37,593 nt of DNA, taken from NCBI GenBank assembly GCA_934408725.1, contig CAKRVB010000027.1, positions 1 to 37,593 on the forward strand, read 5' to 3'. A program made the translations under genes and the position numbers. Below the pieces are notes generated by a model. The model ran no database searches, was not told the origin of the DNA, and saw only the letters and a list, made by a program, of their open reading frames with translations. This DNA comes from an uncultured Marvinbryantia sp. (GTDB lineage: Bacteria > Bacillota > Clostridia > Lachnospirales > Lachnospiraceae). Within the stretch, counting starts at the first letter, position 1. Each line of letters begins with the position of its first letter. Positions 18,801 through 28,490 of the stretch are shown piece by piece.

Positions 18801-21800
18801 GATATCTCTCAATCCTTCTTTTATACAGGTTGCCTCTTCTTTGACTGACGCAGTTGCTTCATAATTATGTGGAAGCTCTGGTGCCACCGTCACTCTTTCA
18901 GCTTTACAACTTGTACAAATCGTTTTTATCAGTCCCTGACTGGTACAGGTTGGTGTAATTACATAGTTTCCTGCCCCATAGGTATGTCCGGTTTTTGGGA
19001 GTACCTGGTAGCTGTCAGCTTTTATTGTCTGGCAATCTTTACATCTTAGCTGTACATATCCGTCTACGGTACAGGTTGCAGCCTTTTTATCTTCCTGATA
19101 ATAATGTTCAGTTTTAGGAATTTCCTGTGTTTCCGTTTCCACACATTCACTGTTGAGACAGCTTCTTGACTGCTCTCCTGCTTCGGTACAAGTTGCTTTC
19201 TTTGTAGTTGTCCAATCTCCGAACCTATGTCCGATTGCCGGAATTGTTTCCTTCTGCACATATGGTTTGTCAAGTTTTGCGCAAATTACGCAATTTTCAT
19301 TGGTACAGCTTCGTTCTCTGTAACCATCAACTGTACAAGTTGCTTCCTTAGTTGTCCATTCGCCAAACGTGTGTCCACTTACCGGAATTTCTACCTCACT
19401 GCCATCTTTCTGCGCTTTACACTTCTCACAGATCAACGCCTGTACACCAGTGTCTGTTTCTGTTGCTTCTTTGATTACCGTGAGTTTCCAACTATGTTCT
19501 ATCTTTGGAATTTCCTGTATTTCAGTTTCCGCACATCCACTGTTAAGACAACTTCTGGCCTGTTCGCCTGCTTCGGTACAAGTTGCTTCTTTTGTGGTTC
19601 TCCATTCTCCATACCTATGTCCGGTTGCAGGAATTAACTTATAGTTCTGTACTGCGCCACAATTTTCACGTGTACAAATCTCTCTTTCATATCCATCCGT
19701 AGTACAGGTTGCTGCTTCACTATCAGGATTAAATGTATGTCCCAGTTTTTCTACTGTTCCAGATACTTTATATCCACAACCCGCTCTGTTACAAATCTGT
19801 ACTGTCTTTCCATTCTCTGTACAGGTTGGCTGTTTTGTCGTAATAACATCACCAAGATCATGTCCAAGCGCTGCTATGATCTGGTAATTTAATACTTCAT
19901 TGCATCTGCTGCATCGTTCCTGTGTGTATCCATCTGTAGTACAGGTTGCTTCCTTTGTTTCCGGCTTCAGATCATGTCCAAGAGCCTGTATCACTTTTGT
20001 CTGTACATATCCGCACTTACTGCAGGTTCGCTCTTTTTCACCGTTCAGAGTACAAGTCGCTTCCGTAGTTGTCCATTCGCCAAACGTGTGTCCAGTTGCA
20101 GGAATCCGATTTTTGCTTCCTTCTTTTTCGCTCTGGCATCTTGCACAGATTTCACGGACATATCCCTCTTCGGTACAGGTAGCTGCCCGGGTATCTGTTA
20201 CATAATTATGCCCTGTTGGTTCTACCTCCTTGGATTCTACAGACGGGCATTTTGTACATGTTCTTTCCATAGATCCCTTTTCTGTACAAGTCGGTACTGC
20301 TACAACTTTCCATTCGTCATAGCTGTGTCCAGGCGCTGCTATGATCTGATCTTTTGGTTCTACTGAAGTTTCTCCAGCTTGGTCTCCAAATGCTTTCTTA
20401 CATCTGTCACAAATCCAGTACGCTTTGTTCCCTGCTGTTGTACAGGTGGCATCTTTAGCTGCCACTTCAGTTAGTTCATGTTTCAGTGCCGGGATAATCT
20501 GCTGATCCGGCGTGGTTTCGGTCTTGCCGTCCTTATCTGCAAATACGTTGTCGCATCTCTTACAGGTCCAATATGCATGTAATCCATCTTCGGTGCAGGT
20601 GGCGTCATAGCCAGCGGTCACCTCCATGTCATGACCCAGAGCATTGATCGTCTCTGTCTCTGTATAAACCTGTCCCAGTTCTTTACACAATGCACAGTCA
20701 GCATTGGTACAGCTTCTGGTTTTGGATCCAGCTTCGGTACAGGTAGCATCTTTGGTGACTTTCCAGTCGCTCATCTTGTGCGCTGTCATAGGAATTGTCA
20801 CACGGCTGCCTTCTTTTTCTGTATTACATCTGGAGCATACCCGTGCTTTAATACCGTCTTTGGTATCCGTTGCTTCTTCAATTACAGTTTCTACCCAGTT
20901 ATGTCCAAGGGCTTCGATCTGCTGTGCAACTGCGGTTGTCTCTGCCGTTGCATTTTCATCTGCATAGACTTTTCTACAGGTTTCACAGGTCCAGTATGCC
21001 TTGTTTCCAGCTTCTGTACAGGTGGCTTCCTTGCTTTCTGTCTTTGTCAGTTTGTGACCGAGAGCCGGGATCTCTGTACGGCTTCCTTCCTGTACTGCTC
21101 CACAGATGCTGCACACCTTCTGTGTATAACCTGGTTCGGTACAGGTGGCACTCTTCGTCTGATCTACATACTCATGCTCATGTTCTTCCGGTATTTCGCC
21201 TTCTTTATAAGCAGTAATGGTAAATGTAGTTTCCGCGTCATTATAGCAATATACTGCCAGATCGTATTTCTGACCAGCTTCCAGATCATAGATTCCATAC
21301 CAGCTATATATGGTCTGATGTGTATCGCTGTCGTATACTTCCACACCATACTGCCTGATACCTCTGGTTACAAACTGATAGGTACCACTCTCATCCGGTG
21401 TAAAGGAGAACAGATTGACCAATTTACCAGTTGCAGAAGACGCTGCTGTTCCAAGCTTTATTTCTCCTGTATAATCCCAGGCCTTTGCAGGGAAATCTGC
21501 ATGGGCACGGTACTTGCCATATTCTACTTCCACACGGAATGTTTTGGTATTTAACCAGTATGTCCGATACAGTGACAGCCCTCTTCCTGTTTCAGAAGCC
21601 ATCTCTTGTGTTACTGTTTCTTTAGTTCCGTCGGAGTAGGTTGCTTCTGCCTGAAGCCAGTTGTAGTCCGTCAATCCTATTCCTTCATAAGCTACAAGCC
21701 CTTCTGGAATGCCGGTGATCTTCAGATCTGTTACCTGCTTTTCAACTTTTGTGACAGTAAGTGTATAGGTTGTTACATTATTGTCTCTGTACAGGTTTAT

Positions 21801-24800
21801 GTCAAAGTAATAGGTACGTCCCTTCTTCAGATATGCAGTGGCAAACTGATAAACCATATTCTCAGAACCATATCCGTTTTTGTTATAAATCCGTGTTCCA
21901 TCTTTAAACTCGTCAATATCCACAGATTCACTGGCTGCTGTACAGAAGATATATTCTCCGGTTTCTTCTGGAATAAACTTGAAGTAAGCTGATTTTTCTG
22001 CCGTTACAGCTTCTTTCGTTGTTACTTCAATTGCCTTTTCCTGAATGGTCGCATACGGGATATCTTTGGTAATCGTAAGATCTCCACAATATACCGTTAC
22101 TCTCAGATAATCCCTATCATCTTTTGTAATCTCTTCAAAAGAATCCAGATCTACTTTAAAGGTATTGCCATAATCATCTGAAGTATCACAACTACTTCCA
22201 TCTATTATCCAAGGCACATCCAGTGTTGCCGTTGTGCCATCTGCATAGGTTATAAGAAGATACATCTGATTTCTTACCTCATAACCGGAAGTTTCTGTAC
22301 AATATCCCTTATTTGCAATGATTTCCGCCTGTTGTATCTGCTTTGTTATCGTAGTGCCTGTTCCCTGTTTTACTACCCGGAACTGATAATCTGTATAACG
22401 GTCTGCCACTACTACATAGGTCTGTCCGGCCCTGGCATCCAGGACTTCTCCATAGGAGCTAAGGTATTTTGGCAGATTCTTGTAGAACTGTGCCGTTGCT
22501 CCCATACGTTCTCTGTCATATTCAAAAGTATAGGTACCATCTGTTTCCGGTGTAAATGTGAAAAACTGTCTTCTGGAATTTCCACTTACTGCCACGTATT
22601 CATTTTCTTTGATGGCTGTCATAGAAGAAACATCTGGTTTTACTACTTCTATCTGAAGAGAATTAATATTTTCTTTCTTTAAGACCTCATGGAGTGCCTC
22701 ATTATCCGCAGCATTATCTGCTCTGCGGTATGTTCCAGTTCTGAATACCACAGGTTCTACCGTATAGGTTCCAACCGGGAGTGTATCATTTATACTCCAG
22801 CCTTCCTGTTCATCTGTGACGTCGTAAGACACGCAGTTGCCATACGCATCTGCTGCTTCACCATAAATCCATCCTGTGGTGTCATCTGTATACTCCAGCT
22901 TAGCTGTCAGATTTGCCTCTTCCAGGCGGTCTACACCTGCAATCAAGGTTGTCTTACTAACACTTGCTGTTACTTTTGTCGGTAAGATAGCTTTTGTTAC
23001 AGAAACTCTCAGCTTCGTAATCAGGCTGTCCAGATCTGCCACTACATAGTAAGTACCTGGCTGCAGTGTTGCATATCCGGTATATCCTTTTGTCTGTCTG
23101 GATAATTCCACTCTTGACTGCTCTTTATCATATACCTTCAGATTCTTAAATGGTACATTCGCATTCAACTGATAGATTCCAGCATCTTTTACCGTAAACT
23201 GATATTTCATAACGGAATCTTCTGCCGCATCCAGTTCCTGTTCCTCGTCCTCAGTGACCACCTGTTTTACATATTCTTCCACAGACACTACCTGGAACTT
23301 GCCAACCTCAACTACCTGATCATCCGCTTCTCCATATCGGATCTGGCATGTGTAGGTTCCAATATTTCTGGTATTATATGTAACCTTTCCAGATGCATCC
23401 AGATATTCTCTTTCCACAGAATTTCCATAACTGTCACTGCTGTATTCATCAAATGTCTCACTGCTGTTATCTGAATAAGTCGCTTTCAATGAAATATTCA
23501 GATTGCGAACACCTGTGCCACTCAAATAATACGGCTTCAGATTATGTTCGATGACTTCCAGTGACTGAATACTCTGCTTTTCTCTTAACCAGACTGAAAA
23601 TCTTCCATACTGAGTTGTAGAAAGTAAGCGTGCCTTAAGGTAATAGGTCTTTCCAGCTTCCAGAGTATAGCTGACGCCAAAGTTCATATCCATTGCATCA
23701 TCATTGCTATCCAGCATCTCTCCATCCACATCGTAGATACATCCATAGGTATCTCTGTTTCCTGTGGATGCAAAGATCACTGGGATCTTTTCCTGCGGGG
23801 TATAACTGAACCATCCCGATGGTGTATTCTCATCTATCCTAACTGTGTACTTCTTTCCAAGTACCAGTTCTGTCACGGATGCTTTTCCGTTAAATGGAGT
23901 TGTTTCCTCTTCCACCGTTATGTCATAAGTCGCTTCTATGTCGCTGTTTTTGAGATACTGTACATGTACAGTGTAAGTACCAGCCTCTAATGAGTTATAA
24001 TAATAATATTCCTCATCGTCTCCTTCCTTGTGAGAAGTCAGATAGTATTTCACTCCATTTCCCATTCCATCTACATTTTCCAACTCATCCCAATCTGTAA
24101 AGGTCGCAGATGTTTCATTATCATAATGGAAAGTAATGGATTTAACATAAACATAATTTTGAGACTCGCCCTCTGTTGCCCAGAATTTCGTCTGATCCGG
24201 TTCTACTGTAATATTAGAAACGGATGGTATGATTCTCAGTTCTGTTGTCCATGCATATACATTCTCTTCCAGCTCTGAATCGTATAGCGAATAGTAAAAT
24301 CCGATATAATAGGTAGTTCCTTCTTCTGCATCAAAGATTCCATATTCACTATCCAATGTTTTCATTCCGTCTTCTGTCTCATAGCGAACTTCCATACTTG
24401 GAACCTTTCGGAATTGATAGGTTCCACTCTTCGGTGCCGTAAACTGGTACCATTTTTTATCACTTGCGTCTTTTCCACTGATCAGTGATACCGTTCCGAC
24501 ATTCTCGATCTTTGGCAGACCTGCTTCTGAAGGATCCACCAATTCATAGAGTTCATCGCTGGTATAAGTAACTCCATTCACCCAAACTCTCAGTACATAC
24601 TTTCCTTTCGGAAGTGTATCATAAACACTAAATCGTTCTTTCTCACTATTTACTAAGTCTATACTTAACGCATTCCCATACATATCAGAAAATACTGCAC
24701 TATTATCTAATGTATAGTCTTTTGTCTCCTCACCGTATGCGACACGAATATGGGTTCCCTCATGGATATAAGAAGAAAGTCCTGCCGCATATTTGGTTAT

Positions 24801-27800
24801 TTCTTCGTCTGGGAATGTAATACCGGTGATCTCAAGTGCCGGTGCCAGATTTACGGTCCATTCATAAGTCAAGTATCCGTCATCAGCTGTTACACCGCCG
24901 ACAAATCCTATATAATAGACTTCGCCTTCCGTAACTTTAAATGTTCTTCCTGAATAGTTTGCACTCTCCACACCATTTTCTGTTTTATGAAGAAAACGTA
25001 CACTATTTACCTTATCCAGATAGTATCTGCCTGTAGTCGTTGCAGTAAAACGATACCAGTTCGGGTTATTCCAGTCAATTGAGCTGGTAATACTGTTTTC
25101 ACCTTCTGTCAGATCCCCCAGGCACACCGAATCCACACCGACCACTTTATAGAGATAAGGGCTCACTGCCACGATACGGTCGCCCACCGAAAACTGCAAT
25201 GCGTACATACCTTCTGGTAAATAAGACCCCATACTGTAGCTGGTTTCATCATCCTGTTTCTTCAGTTTAATCGAAATCTCATTATCATAATCATCCGTGA
25301 TGGAACCTGAATTAAACGTTCCGTCATAAGTTGTACCATCTGAATAAACAAGAGTAAAGCGTGTTCCATGCCCTACACTCTGATTACTTCCCTGCACATA
25401 TTCTGTTCTTTCCGGAATCACTCCTGTCACGCCTGTGATCTGAGCGTTCTGAGAAAGTGTCGCCGTCCATTCCCTGTTTCCATTCCAGCTTCTTCTGAAG
25501 CCTAAATAGTAAACATGGTCTTTTTCCGCATCAATCGTTGCAACATCATAATATTCCTCATAATCATCTTCATTTGCTGCATCATACAAATACAATTCTG
25601 TAAAGCCTCTCAAGGTGTACATTCCATCCTCTGGCACGACGAACTTATACCAGCTGATTCTTCCTGTATCGTTACTACGGATCGTATTTTCTCCAACCTC
25701 CAGTTCTCGAGCCGGAAGTTCACTGAGCGGCACGACATGGACAATCTGATCAGTAATAAGGATTGTCTGATCATCTACTATGAATTTAACGGCATAATCT
25801 CCCTCTTCGCAAGTTCCTCCCATCCCCATCCAATTGTTAGCTTCTTTATTACCCATATAAATAGCAATTGCATCACCATTCTCTGCAATATTATTCTGGT
25901 AGTATTCTACTTCCCTGTCTTCTGTACTGCCATCTGAATAGGTGATCCGATATTCCAGCCCTGCTGGCACTCTTTCTTCCTGGCATGTTGCGTAATACTG
26001 ATCCTCGGAAGATACCAGCTCAATAGACTTAATCTCTTTTTCTACCAGCCCAAATGCCGTTGTCCAGTTATATACCATTTTGCCTGTATCTGGATCCTGA
26101 ACCGCCCCTGAGAATCCAATATAATAGTTTTTTCCTTCTTTTAAGCTAAAATTGCGTCCTCTTGAAACGATCCATTCTACTCCTGATTCTGTTTCTTCGT
26201 ATACAGAAATAGAATTACATTTTTCAATGGTGTACTTTCCATCTGCTTTTGCCTCAAAGCGGTACCAGCTTCGATTATTCCAGTCATCACTGGTACTGAT
26301 CTCATTTTCTCCTACTACCAGATCTCCCTTAACCAAAGACGCAAGGCCTGTCATATGGTAAAGATAATCTGTCTGGGCAACTACTTCGCTATTCACAGTA
26401 AACTGAAGCGCATACTGTCCTTCCGGAGGAACGTTCCAGAATTCATAGATTTTTCCATCTGATTCTCTTATTAATCTGATCTGTACATAATTTCCAAAAT
26501 CATCTGAAAATCCATTTCCATTCACAGTACCTTTCCAGGTAGAAGCATCAGAATAAGTCAGTTCAAAGTTTGTTCCATCTCCTACCCAGCCACTTCCCTG
26601 TACATATTCCGTCTTTTCTGGTACTACATTTGTCACTCCTGTAATTCTGACTTTTGATGTCAGATTCAGAGTCCAGTAACTGGACTGATCCACCTTTCCC
26701 ACAAAGCCCAGGTAGTACGTTTTGTTTTTCTCTAAACTAAGCGTTGTCCAACCGTTGTCACGGCTGACGTACGTTCCGTCTTCATCATACAAAAACATCT
26801 GCGGGAAATTATTTAACACATATTCTCCCGTCTCCGGTGCCGTGAATCGATACCAGCTGATCTTTCCTGTCTCATCGCTATAGATCTCATTTTCCCCTGT
26901 TGTTAATTCCCGGGCATTGATCTCATTTACTGGTACAACATGAACCACACTATCTGTTGCCAGCGCGGTCTGACTATCTACCATGAATTTAACTACATAA
27001 TTTCCTTCTGCAAATTTCGATCCATAGTTCCAGTCGCCATACAGCCAGTCATCTTCTTCATTATCCTCTTTCTTTAAATATATCGCTACACTCTGTCCAT
27101 TCTCAGAATAAGAAGTTGATCCCGATTCAAACATTTTATCTTCTGTCGTATTATCGGAATATGTAATCTGATATTTCAGCCCTGCTGGTATCCATTCATT
27201 TTCACATACAGTGTAGTACAGATCCTCAGCCTCAGATGTCACGGTAATTCCTTTAATCTCTTTTGTTATTTCCGAAAAGGTTGTTGTCCAGCTATACTCA
27301 TTCTCTTTTGTTTCCGGATTATAAACTGGGCCACCAAAGCCTACGTAATAGACTACATCTTTTTCCGCCTCAAAATTTCGTCCCTTACTCCCAACACCGT
27401 ATAATTCTCCGTCTTCCGCCTTGTATACTTGCATGGAATTACACGTTCCTATGCCATAAGTCCCATCTGCTGGTGCTGTAAACTGATACCAGGCCCATTC
27501 GTTTGCTGATGTGTGGATTTCCACTGTTCCAGTTTCCAGTGTCGGAAGATTGGCATGTTCCAGTGTCACTACCTGATAAACTACTCCCGTCTTCCAGATC
27601 GTTCCATCTACATCACATTCCAGTTCATATGTTCCTTCTGCAATCGCAGACTGATATACAGTATATCTCTTACTATCATCGGAAGTATCTGCTAAATACA
27701 GTTTCACATAATTTCCATAAGGATCTGTAAATGCACTGTTGTACAGATCTTCTTTATAAGTTTCCCCATCTGTATAGGTAATCGTAAGAATAGTTCTGTC

Positions 27801-28262
27801 CGAAATATAATTGTCAACCCTCAATATAAATGGTCTTGTTCTTCCAGATACTGCAGAAATAAACTGAATCTTCTTTTTCTCCGTTTCTGCGGTAGTCTCA
27901 CTCTCTATTTCCGCTTCTTCGACGATCGCTGTTTCGGTTTCCGGCTCTGCTTCTCCAGCAGGCTCTTCGCCAAGGATCTGTTCTTCCTCAACTGCCTCTT
28001 CGTCCACCAATATGAGTTCGTCACTGTCTATCACATCCAGTTCCTGCTCCCCCGTCGGTGCTTCTGTGTCTTCTGCTACCTCTTCGCCTGGCAGACTTTC
28101 TTCTGTCACAGGCGCACTCAGCTCTTCCTCGTGGTTATGAGTCTCCTCACTTGCCACCTCTGTCACATCCGAAGCTGCCACCAGTACGCTGCTGTCCACA
28201 CTGGTAAACGCCATCGCAAATGACAGAAAAAGAGCTACTCTTCGCTGCATTCGTTTTCTCAT
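15837..28262 (-). CDS. Giant surface protein C: 11 PPC-like modules, about 33 Cys/His repeats, two Big_2
   Basis: One uninterrupted frame of 4141 aa from the ATG at 28262, chosen because AAGGGAGGAG precedes it. The signal peptide covers residues 1-30 and an acidic linker runs to about 125. Residues 130-2350 hold about eleven beta modules, each pairing a YSDGTT...YGN strand region with a PPC-like half (WYRFTAPETGEYVL...YYLGF). Residues 2358-3331 hold 23 Cys/His repeats of 36-51 aa. Residues 3331-3550 form a different linker domain, 3550-3980 hold ten more repeats, and 3980-4141 two Big_2 domains ending VKVKVKVTK. There is no LPXTG, SLH or enzyme motif. It is probably a secreted adhesin or fibrous surface protein of about 450 kDa; binding partner and anchoring are unknown. 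The upstream promoter (28386-28414) lacks the G tract of A and B. Confidence 0.9.
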   Translation of the reverse strand: MRKRMQRRVALFLSFAMAFTSVDSSVLVAASDVTEVASEETHNHEEELSAPVTEESLPGEEVAEDTEAPTGEQELDVIDSDELILVDEEAVEEEQILGEEPAGEAEPETETAIVEEAEIESETTAETEKKKIQFISAVSGRTRPFILRVDNYISDRTILTITYTDGETYKEDLYNSAFTDPYGNYVKLYLADTSDDSKRYTVYQSAIAEGTYELECDVDGTIWKTGVVYQVVTLEHANLPTLETGTVEIHTSANEWAWYQFTAPADGTYGIGTCNSMQVYKAEDGELYGVGSKGRNFEAEKDVVYYVGFGGPVYNPETKENEYSWTTTFSEITKEIKGITVTSEAEDLYYTVCENEWIPAGLKYQITYSDNTTEDKMFESGSTSYSENGQSVAIYLKKEDNEEDDWLYGDWNYGSKFAEGNYVVKFMVDSQTALATDSVVHVVPVNEINARELTTGENEIYSDETGKISWYRFTAPETGEYVLNNFPQMFLYDEDGTYVSRDNGWTTLSLEKNKTYYLGFVGKVDQSSYWTLNLTSKVRITGVTNVVPEKTEYVQGSGWVGDGTNFELTYSDASTWKGTVNGNGFSDDFGNYVQIRLIRESDGKIYEFWNVPPEGQYALQFTVNSEVVAQTDYLYHMTGLASLVKGDLVVGENEISTSDDWNNRSWYRFEAKADGKYTIEKCNSISVYEETESGVEWIVSRGRNFSLKEGKNYYIGFSGAVQDPDTGKMVYNWTTAFGLVEKEIKSIELVSSEDQYYATCQEERVPAGLEYRITYSDGSTEDREVEYYQNNIAENGDAIAIYMGNKEANNWMGMGGTCEEGDYAVKFIVDDQTILITDQIVHVVPLSELPARELEVGENTIRSNDTGRISWYKFVVPEDGMYTLRGFTELYLYDAANEDDYEEYYDVATIDAEKDHVYYLGFRRSWNGNREWTATLSQNAQITGVTGVIPERTEYVQGSNQSVGHGTRFTLVYSDGTTYDGTFNSGSITDDYDNEISIKLKKQDDETSYSMGSYLPEGMYALQFSVGDRIVAVSPYLYKVVGVDSVCLGDLTEGENSITSSIDWNNPNWYRFTATTTGRYYLDKVNSVRFLHKTENGVESANYSGRTFKVTEGEVYYIGFVGGVTADDGYLTYEWTVNLAPALEITGITFPDEEITKYAAGLSSYIHEGTHIRVAYGEETKDYTLDNSAVFSDMYGNALSIDLVNSEKERFSVYDTLPKGKYVLRVWVNGVTYTSDELYELVDPSEAGLPKIENVGTVSLISGKDASDKKWYQFTAPKSGTYQFRKVPSMEVRYETEDGMKTLDSEYGIFDAEEGTTYYIGFYYSLYDSELEENVYAWTTELRIIPSVSNITVEPDQTKFWATEGESQNYVYVKSITFHYDNETSATFTDWDELENVDGMGNGVKYYLTSHKEGDDEEYYYYNSLEAGTYTVHVQYLKNSDIEATYDITVEEETTPFNGKASVTELVLGKKYTVRIDENTPSGWFSYTPQEKIPVIFASTGNRDTYGCIYDVDGEMLDSNDDAMDMNFGVSYTLEAGKTYYLKARLLSTTQYGRFSVWLREKQSIQSLEVIEHNLKPYYLSGTGVRNLNISLKATYSDNSSETFDEYSSDSYGNSVEREYLDASGKVTYNTRNIGTYTCQIRYGEADDQVVEVGKFQVVSVEEYVKQVVTEDEEQELDAAEDSVMKYQFTVKDAGIYQLNANVPFKNLKVYDKEQSRVELSRQTKGYTGYATLQPGTYYVVADLDSLITKLRVSVTKAILPTKVTASVSKTTLIAGVDRLEEANLTAKLEYTDDTTGWIYGEAADAYGNCVSYDVTDEQEGWSINDTLPVGTYTVEPVVFRTGTYRRADNAADNEALHEVLKKENINSLQIEVVKPDVSSMTAIKENEYVAVSGNSRRQFFTFTPETDGTYTFEYDRERMGATAQFYKNLPKYLSSYGEVLDARAGQTYVVVADRYTDYQFRVVKQGTGTTITKQIQQAEIIANKGYCTETSGYEVRNQMYLLITYADGTTATLDVPWIIDGSSCDTSDDYGNTFKVDLDSFEEITKDDRDYLRVTVYCGDLTITKDIPYATIQEKAIEVTTKEAVTAEKSAYFKFIPEETGEYIFCTAASESVDIDEFKDGTRIYNKNGYGSENMVYQFATAYLKKGRTYYFDINLYRDNNVTTYTLTVTKVEKQVTDLKITGIPEGLVAYEGIGLTDYNWLQAEATYSDGTKETVTQEMASETGRGLSLYRTYWLNTKTFRVEVEYGKYRAHADFPAKAWDYTGEIKLGTAASSATGKLVNLFSFTPDESGTYQFVTRGIRQYGVEVYDSDTHQTIYSWYGIYDLEAGQKYDLAVYCYNDAETTFTITAYKEGEIPEEHEHEYVDQTKSATCTEPGYTQKVCSICGAVQEGSRTEIPALGHKLTKTESKEATCTEAGNKAYWTCETCRKVYADENATAETTAVAQQIEALGHNWVETVIEEATDTKDGIKARVCSRCNTEKEGSRVTIPMTAHKMSDWKVTKDATCTEAGSKTRSCTNADCALCKELGQVYTETETINALGHDMEVTAGYDATCTEDGLHAYWTCKRCDNVFADKDGKTETTPDQQIIPALKHELTEVAAKDATCTTAGNKAYWICDRCKKAFGDQAGETSVEPKDQIIAAPGHSYDEWKVVAVPTCTEKGSMERTCTKCPSVESKEVEPTGHNYVTDTRAATCTEEGYVREICARCQSEKEGSKNRIPATGHTFGEWTTTEATCTLNGEKERTCSKCGYVQTKVIQALGHDLKPETKEATCTTDGYTQERCSRCNEVLNYQIIAALGHDLGDVITTKQPTCTENGKTVQICNRAGCGYKVSGTVEKLGHTFNPDSEAATCTTDGYEREICTRENCGAVQNYKLIPATGHRYGEWRTTKEATCTEAGEQARSCLNSGCAETEIQEIPKIEHSWKLTVIKEATETDTGVQALICEKCKAQKDGSEVEIPVSGHTFGEWTTKEATCTVDGYRERSCTNENCVICAKLDKPYVQKETIPAIGHRFGDWTTTKKATCTEAGEQSRSCLNSECVETETQEIPKTEHYYQEDKKAATCTVDGYVQLRCKDCQTIKADSYQVLPKTGHTYGAGNYVITPTCTSQGLIKTICTSCKAERVTVAPELPHNYEATASVKEEATCIKEGLRDIRCEKCQAVKPGSSETIAKTDHSWKEEYSIDKAATCTSAGQKSIHCAVCDAVKEESITVIPVVAHQYGEAVVTKAATCTADGIKTKVCKYCGKAETETIPKTGHKMELTETNAPTCLNDGLMIYTCQNAGCGKVQYAVLGAYGHDWVKQTPVPATDTQNGREYRKCSRCDAEETIRLIASVEQQKKIDTVEAFVENPEETDLEQAMESLVSMDEELVTSDLISKMEEKMDSDEEPVIVGDLSEGASVVGGTIAVTTAKAATPQVMMLSMDGLEMMSQNEMAELAELAEMAESAKNKISITAGKDGTDSSGKQYQELNICLILATASSATSESLTNLKTPLEITMKAPGNIAKTNFKLERVTTEGIQELQYTANENGTFTFKTKDLANLRLVAGTCKGEHQVDETTATVTKEATCTTDGEKTAVCSICGETVTVETIPATDHDWKVKEETKATCKVLGTRTYECNNCKETKQENYTGTHDYEWSVTVQATCTTNGQETMKCTVCEDLTDVTRTISATGHTWEKWKTTKEATCTTEGEQTRTCTSCKAIETKPISQTEHHYVTVDGTATMQGCYQQITQKCETCEKARIIIGTEVKHTPEKVRTEPTCEKEGTEVTTCKVCGDQIGETVILPKASHDLKAVEAKSATCTEAGNYAYWTCDTCGKAFTDEAGKKETTAEAQIIKATGHQLTKTEAKAATCTENGNNAYWTCTTCHQVFADAAAAQPTTSAALTIPAAGHQLNQTPAKAATCVAEGTRGYWTCGTCGKVFADQAGTIETTVASQVLGKVAHTMGGYVETVHPTALAAGVKTRTCSVCGYAENAEVAKLVSNVKLTTSKLPLQIKQKAALSKIVTGMAEGDYIASAASANKKIATVDNKGNVKGVKAGKTTITLNFASGTSRTVTIVVQKKKVATSKLTVSERNVTLKVKGKRTLMALISPITSKDKVTYKTSNKKVATVSKKGVITAKKAGKAVITVKAGKKTVKVKVKVTK
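15841..16693 (-). repeat. Direct repeat copy 2 (3' end of gene C)
   Basis: This is the partner of 9714-10566, in the same orientation and collinear without gaps. Unequal recombination between the two would remove 6.1 kb carrying gene D, the ligase-like gene and the 5' part of E, leaving a C-type gene with the E 3' end. Confidence 0.9.
16325..21190 (-). repeat. Coding tandem array of about 33 Cys/His repeats
   Basis: The consensus unit is ATCTxxG, 6-8 residues, CxxC, 10-25 residues, then IPxxGH. Counting by eye gives 23 units before an insert and ten after it (insert at about 17615-18270). Each unit offers the Cys of ATCT, the CxxC pair and a terminal His, four potential metal ligands or redox cysteines. 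A few units (ATDTKDG, ATETDTG, ATDTQNG types) lack the first Cys. A longer subtype contains YWTC. Units are diverged from one another at DNA level, so the array is old or diversified and not a fresh expansion. Confidence 0.85.
24830..27265 (-). repeat. Two tandem copies of a supra-unit of about 405 aa in gene C
   Basis: The stretch starting KEIKGITVTSEAED (27265 to about 26046) and the stretch starting KEIKSIELVSSEDQ (about 26045 to 24830) align along their full length. The alignment includes HVVPVNEINAREL with HVVPLSELPAREL and VVPEKTEYVQGS with VIPERTEYVQGS. Each supra-unit holds two different PPC-like modules, so modules were duplicated as pairs. Confidence 0.75.
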
Positions 28263-28385
28263 GCTTTTTCTCCTCCCTTGTTCCTGTATCATTGTTGATT
28301 TATACTATGAAACAATATATTTTCTCTTATTTTCCAAAATTTTTGTTCTTTTTTCGTATAATGCAATGTACAGTTATATAATAAG

Positions 28386-28414
28386 ATGTTATCCTGTATT
28401 GTTTCATATGTCAA
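28386..28414 (-). promoter_or_regulatory. Probable promoter of giant gene C
   Basis: TTGACA (28409-28414), a 17-base spacer and TAACAT (28386-28391) on the minus strand, with a long AT-rich leader of about 115 bases. The spacer has no homopolymer, unlike genes A and B. Confidence 0.65.
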
Positions 28415-28454
28415 CATGCACAAATGGACTTTTTATATTTTTCTTCTTCTTAAC

Positions 28455-28484
28455 GCAAAAACGGGGCAGCTTTCGCTGCCCCGC
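28455..28484 (-). terminator. Rho-independent terminator after the FeoA-domain gene
   Basis: A nine-base-pair stem CGGGGCAGC/GCTGCCCCG with a GAAA loop (minus strand) is followed by TTTTT, seven bases past the stop. The same stem-loop core recurs after the Rpn nuclease gene (31606-31637). Confidence 0.9.
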
Positions 28485-28490
28485 TACCGG

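Noticed and set aside
16325..21190. CRISPR-like periodicity: a GTACAGGTTGC-type word recurs about every 110-150 bases
   Set aside because: The word encodes the ATCT part of the Cys repeat in one continuous reading frame, the spacing follows protein repeat length, the copies are diverged, and no cas genes are present.
15837..28262. Megasynthase (NRPS/PKS) or polymorphic toxin as explanation of the 4141-aa frame
   Set aside because: It has a signal peptide and only beta-rich modules, Cys repeats and Big_2 domains. There is no adenylation, ketosynthase, carrier, Rhs or toxin-tip motif and no immunity gene.
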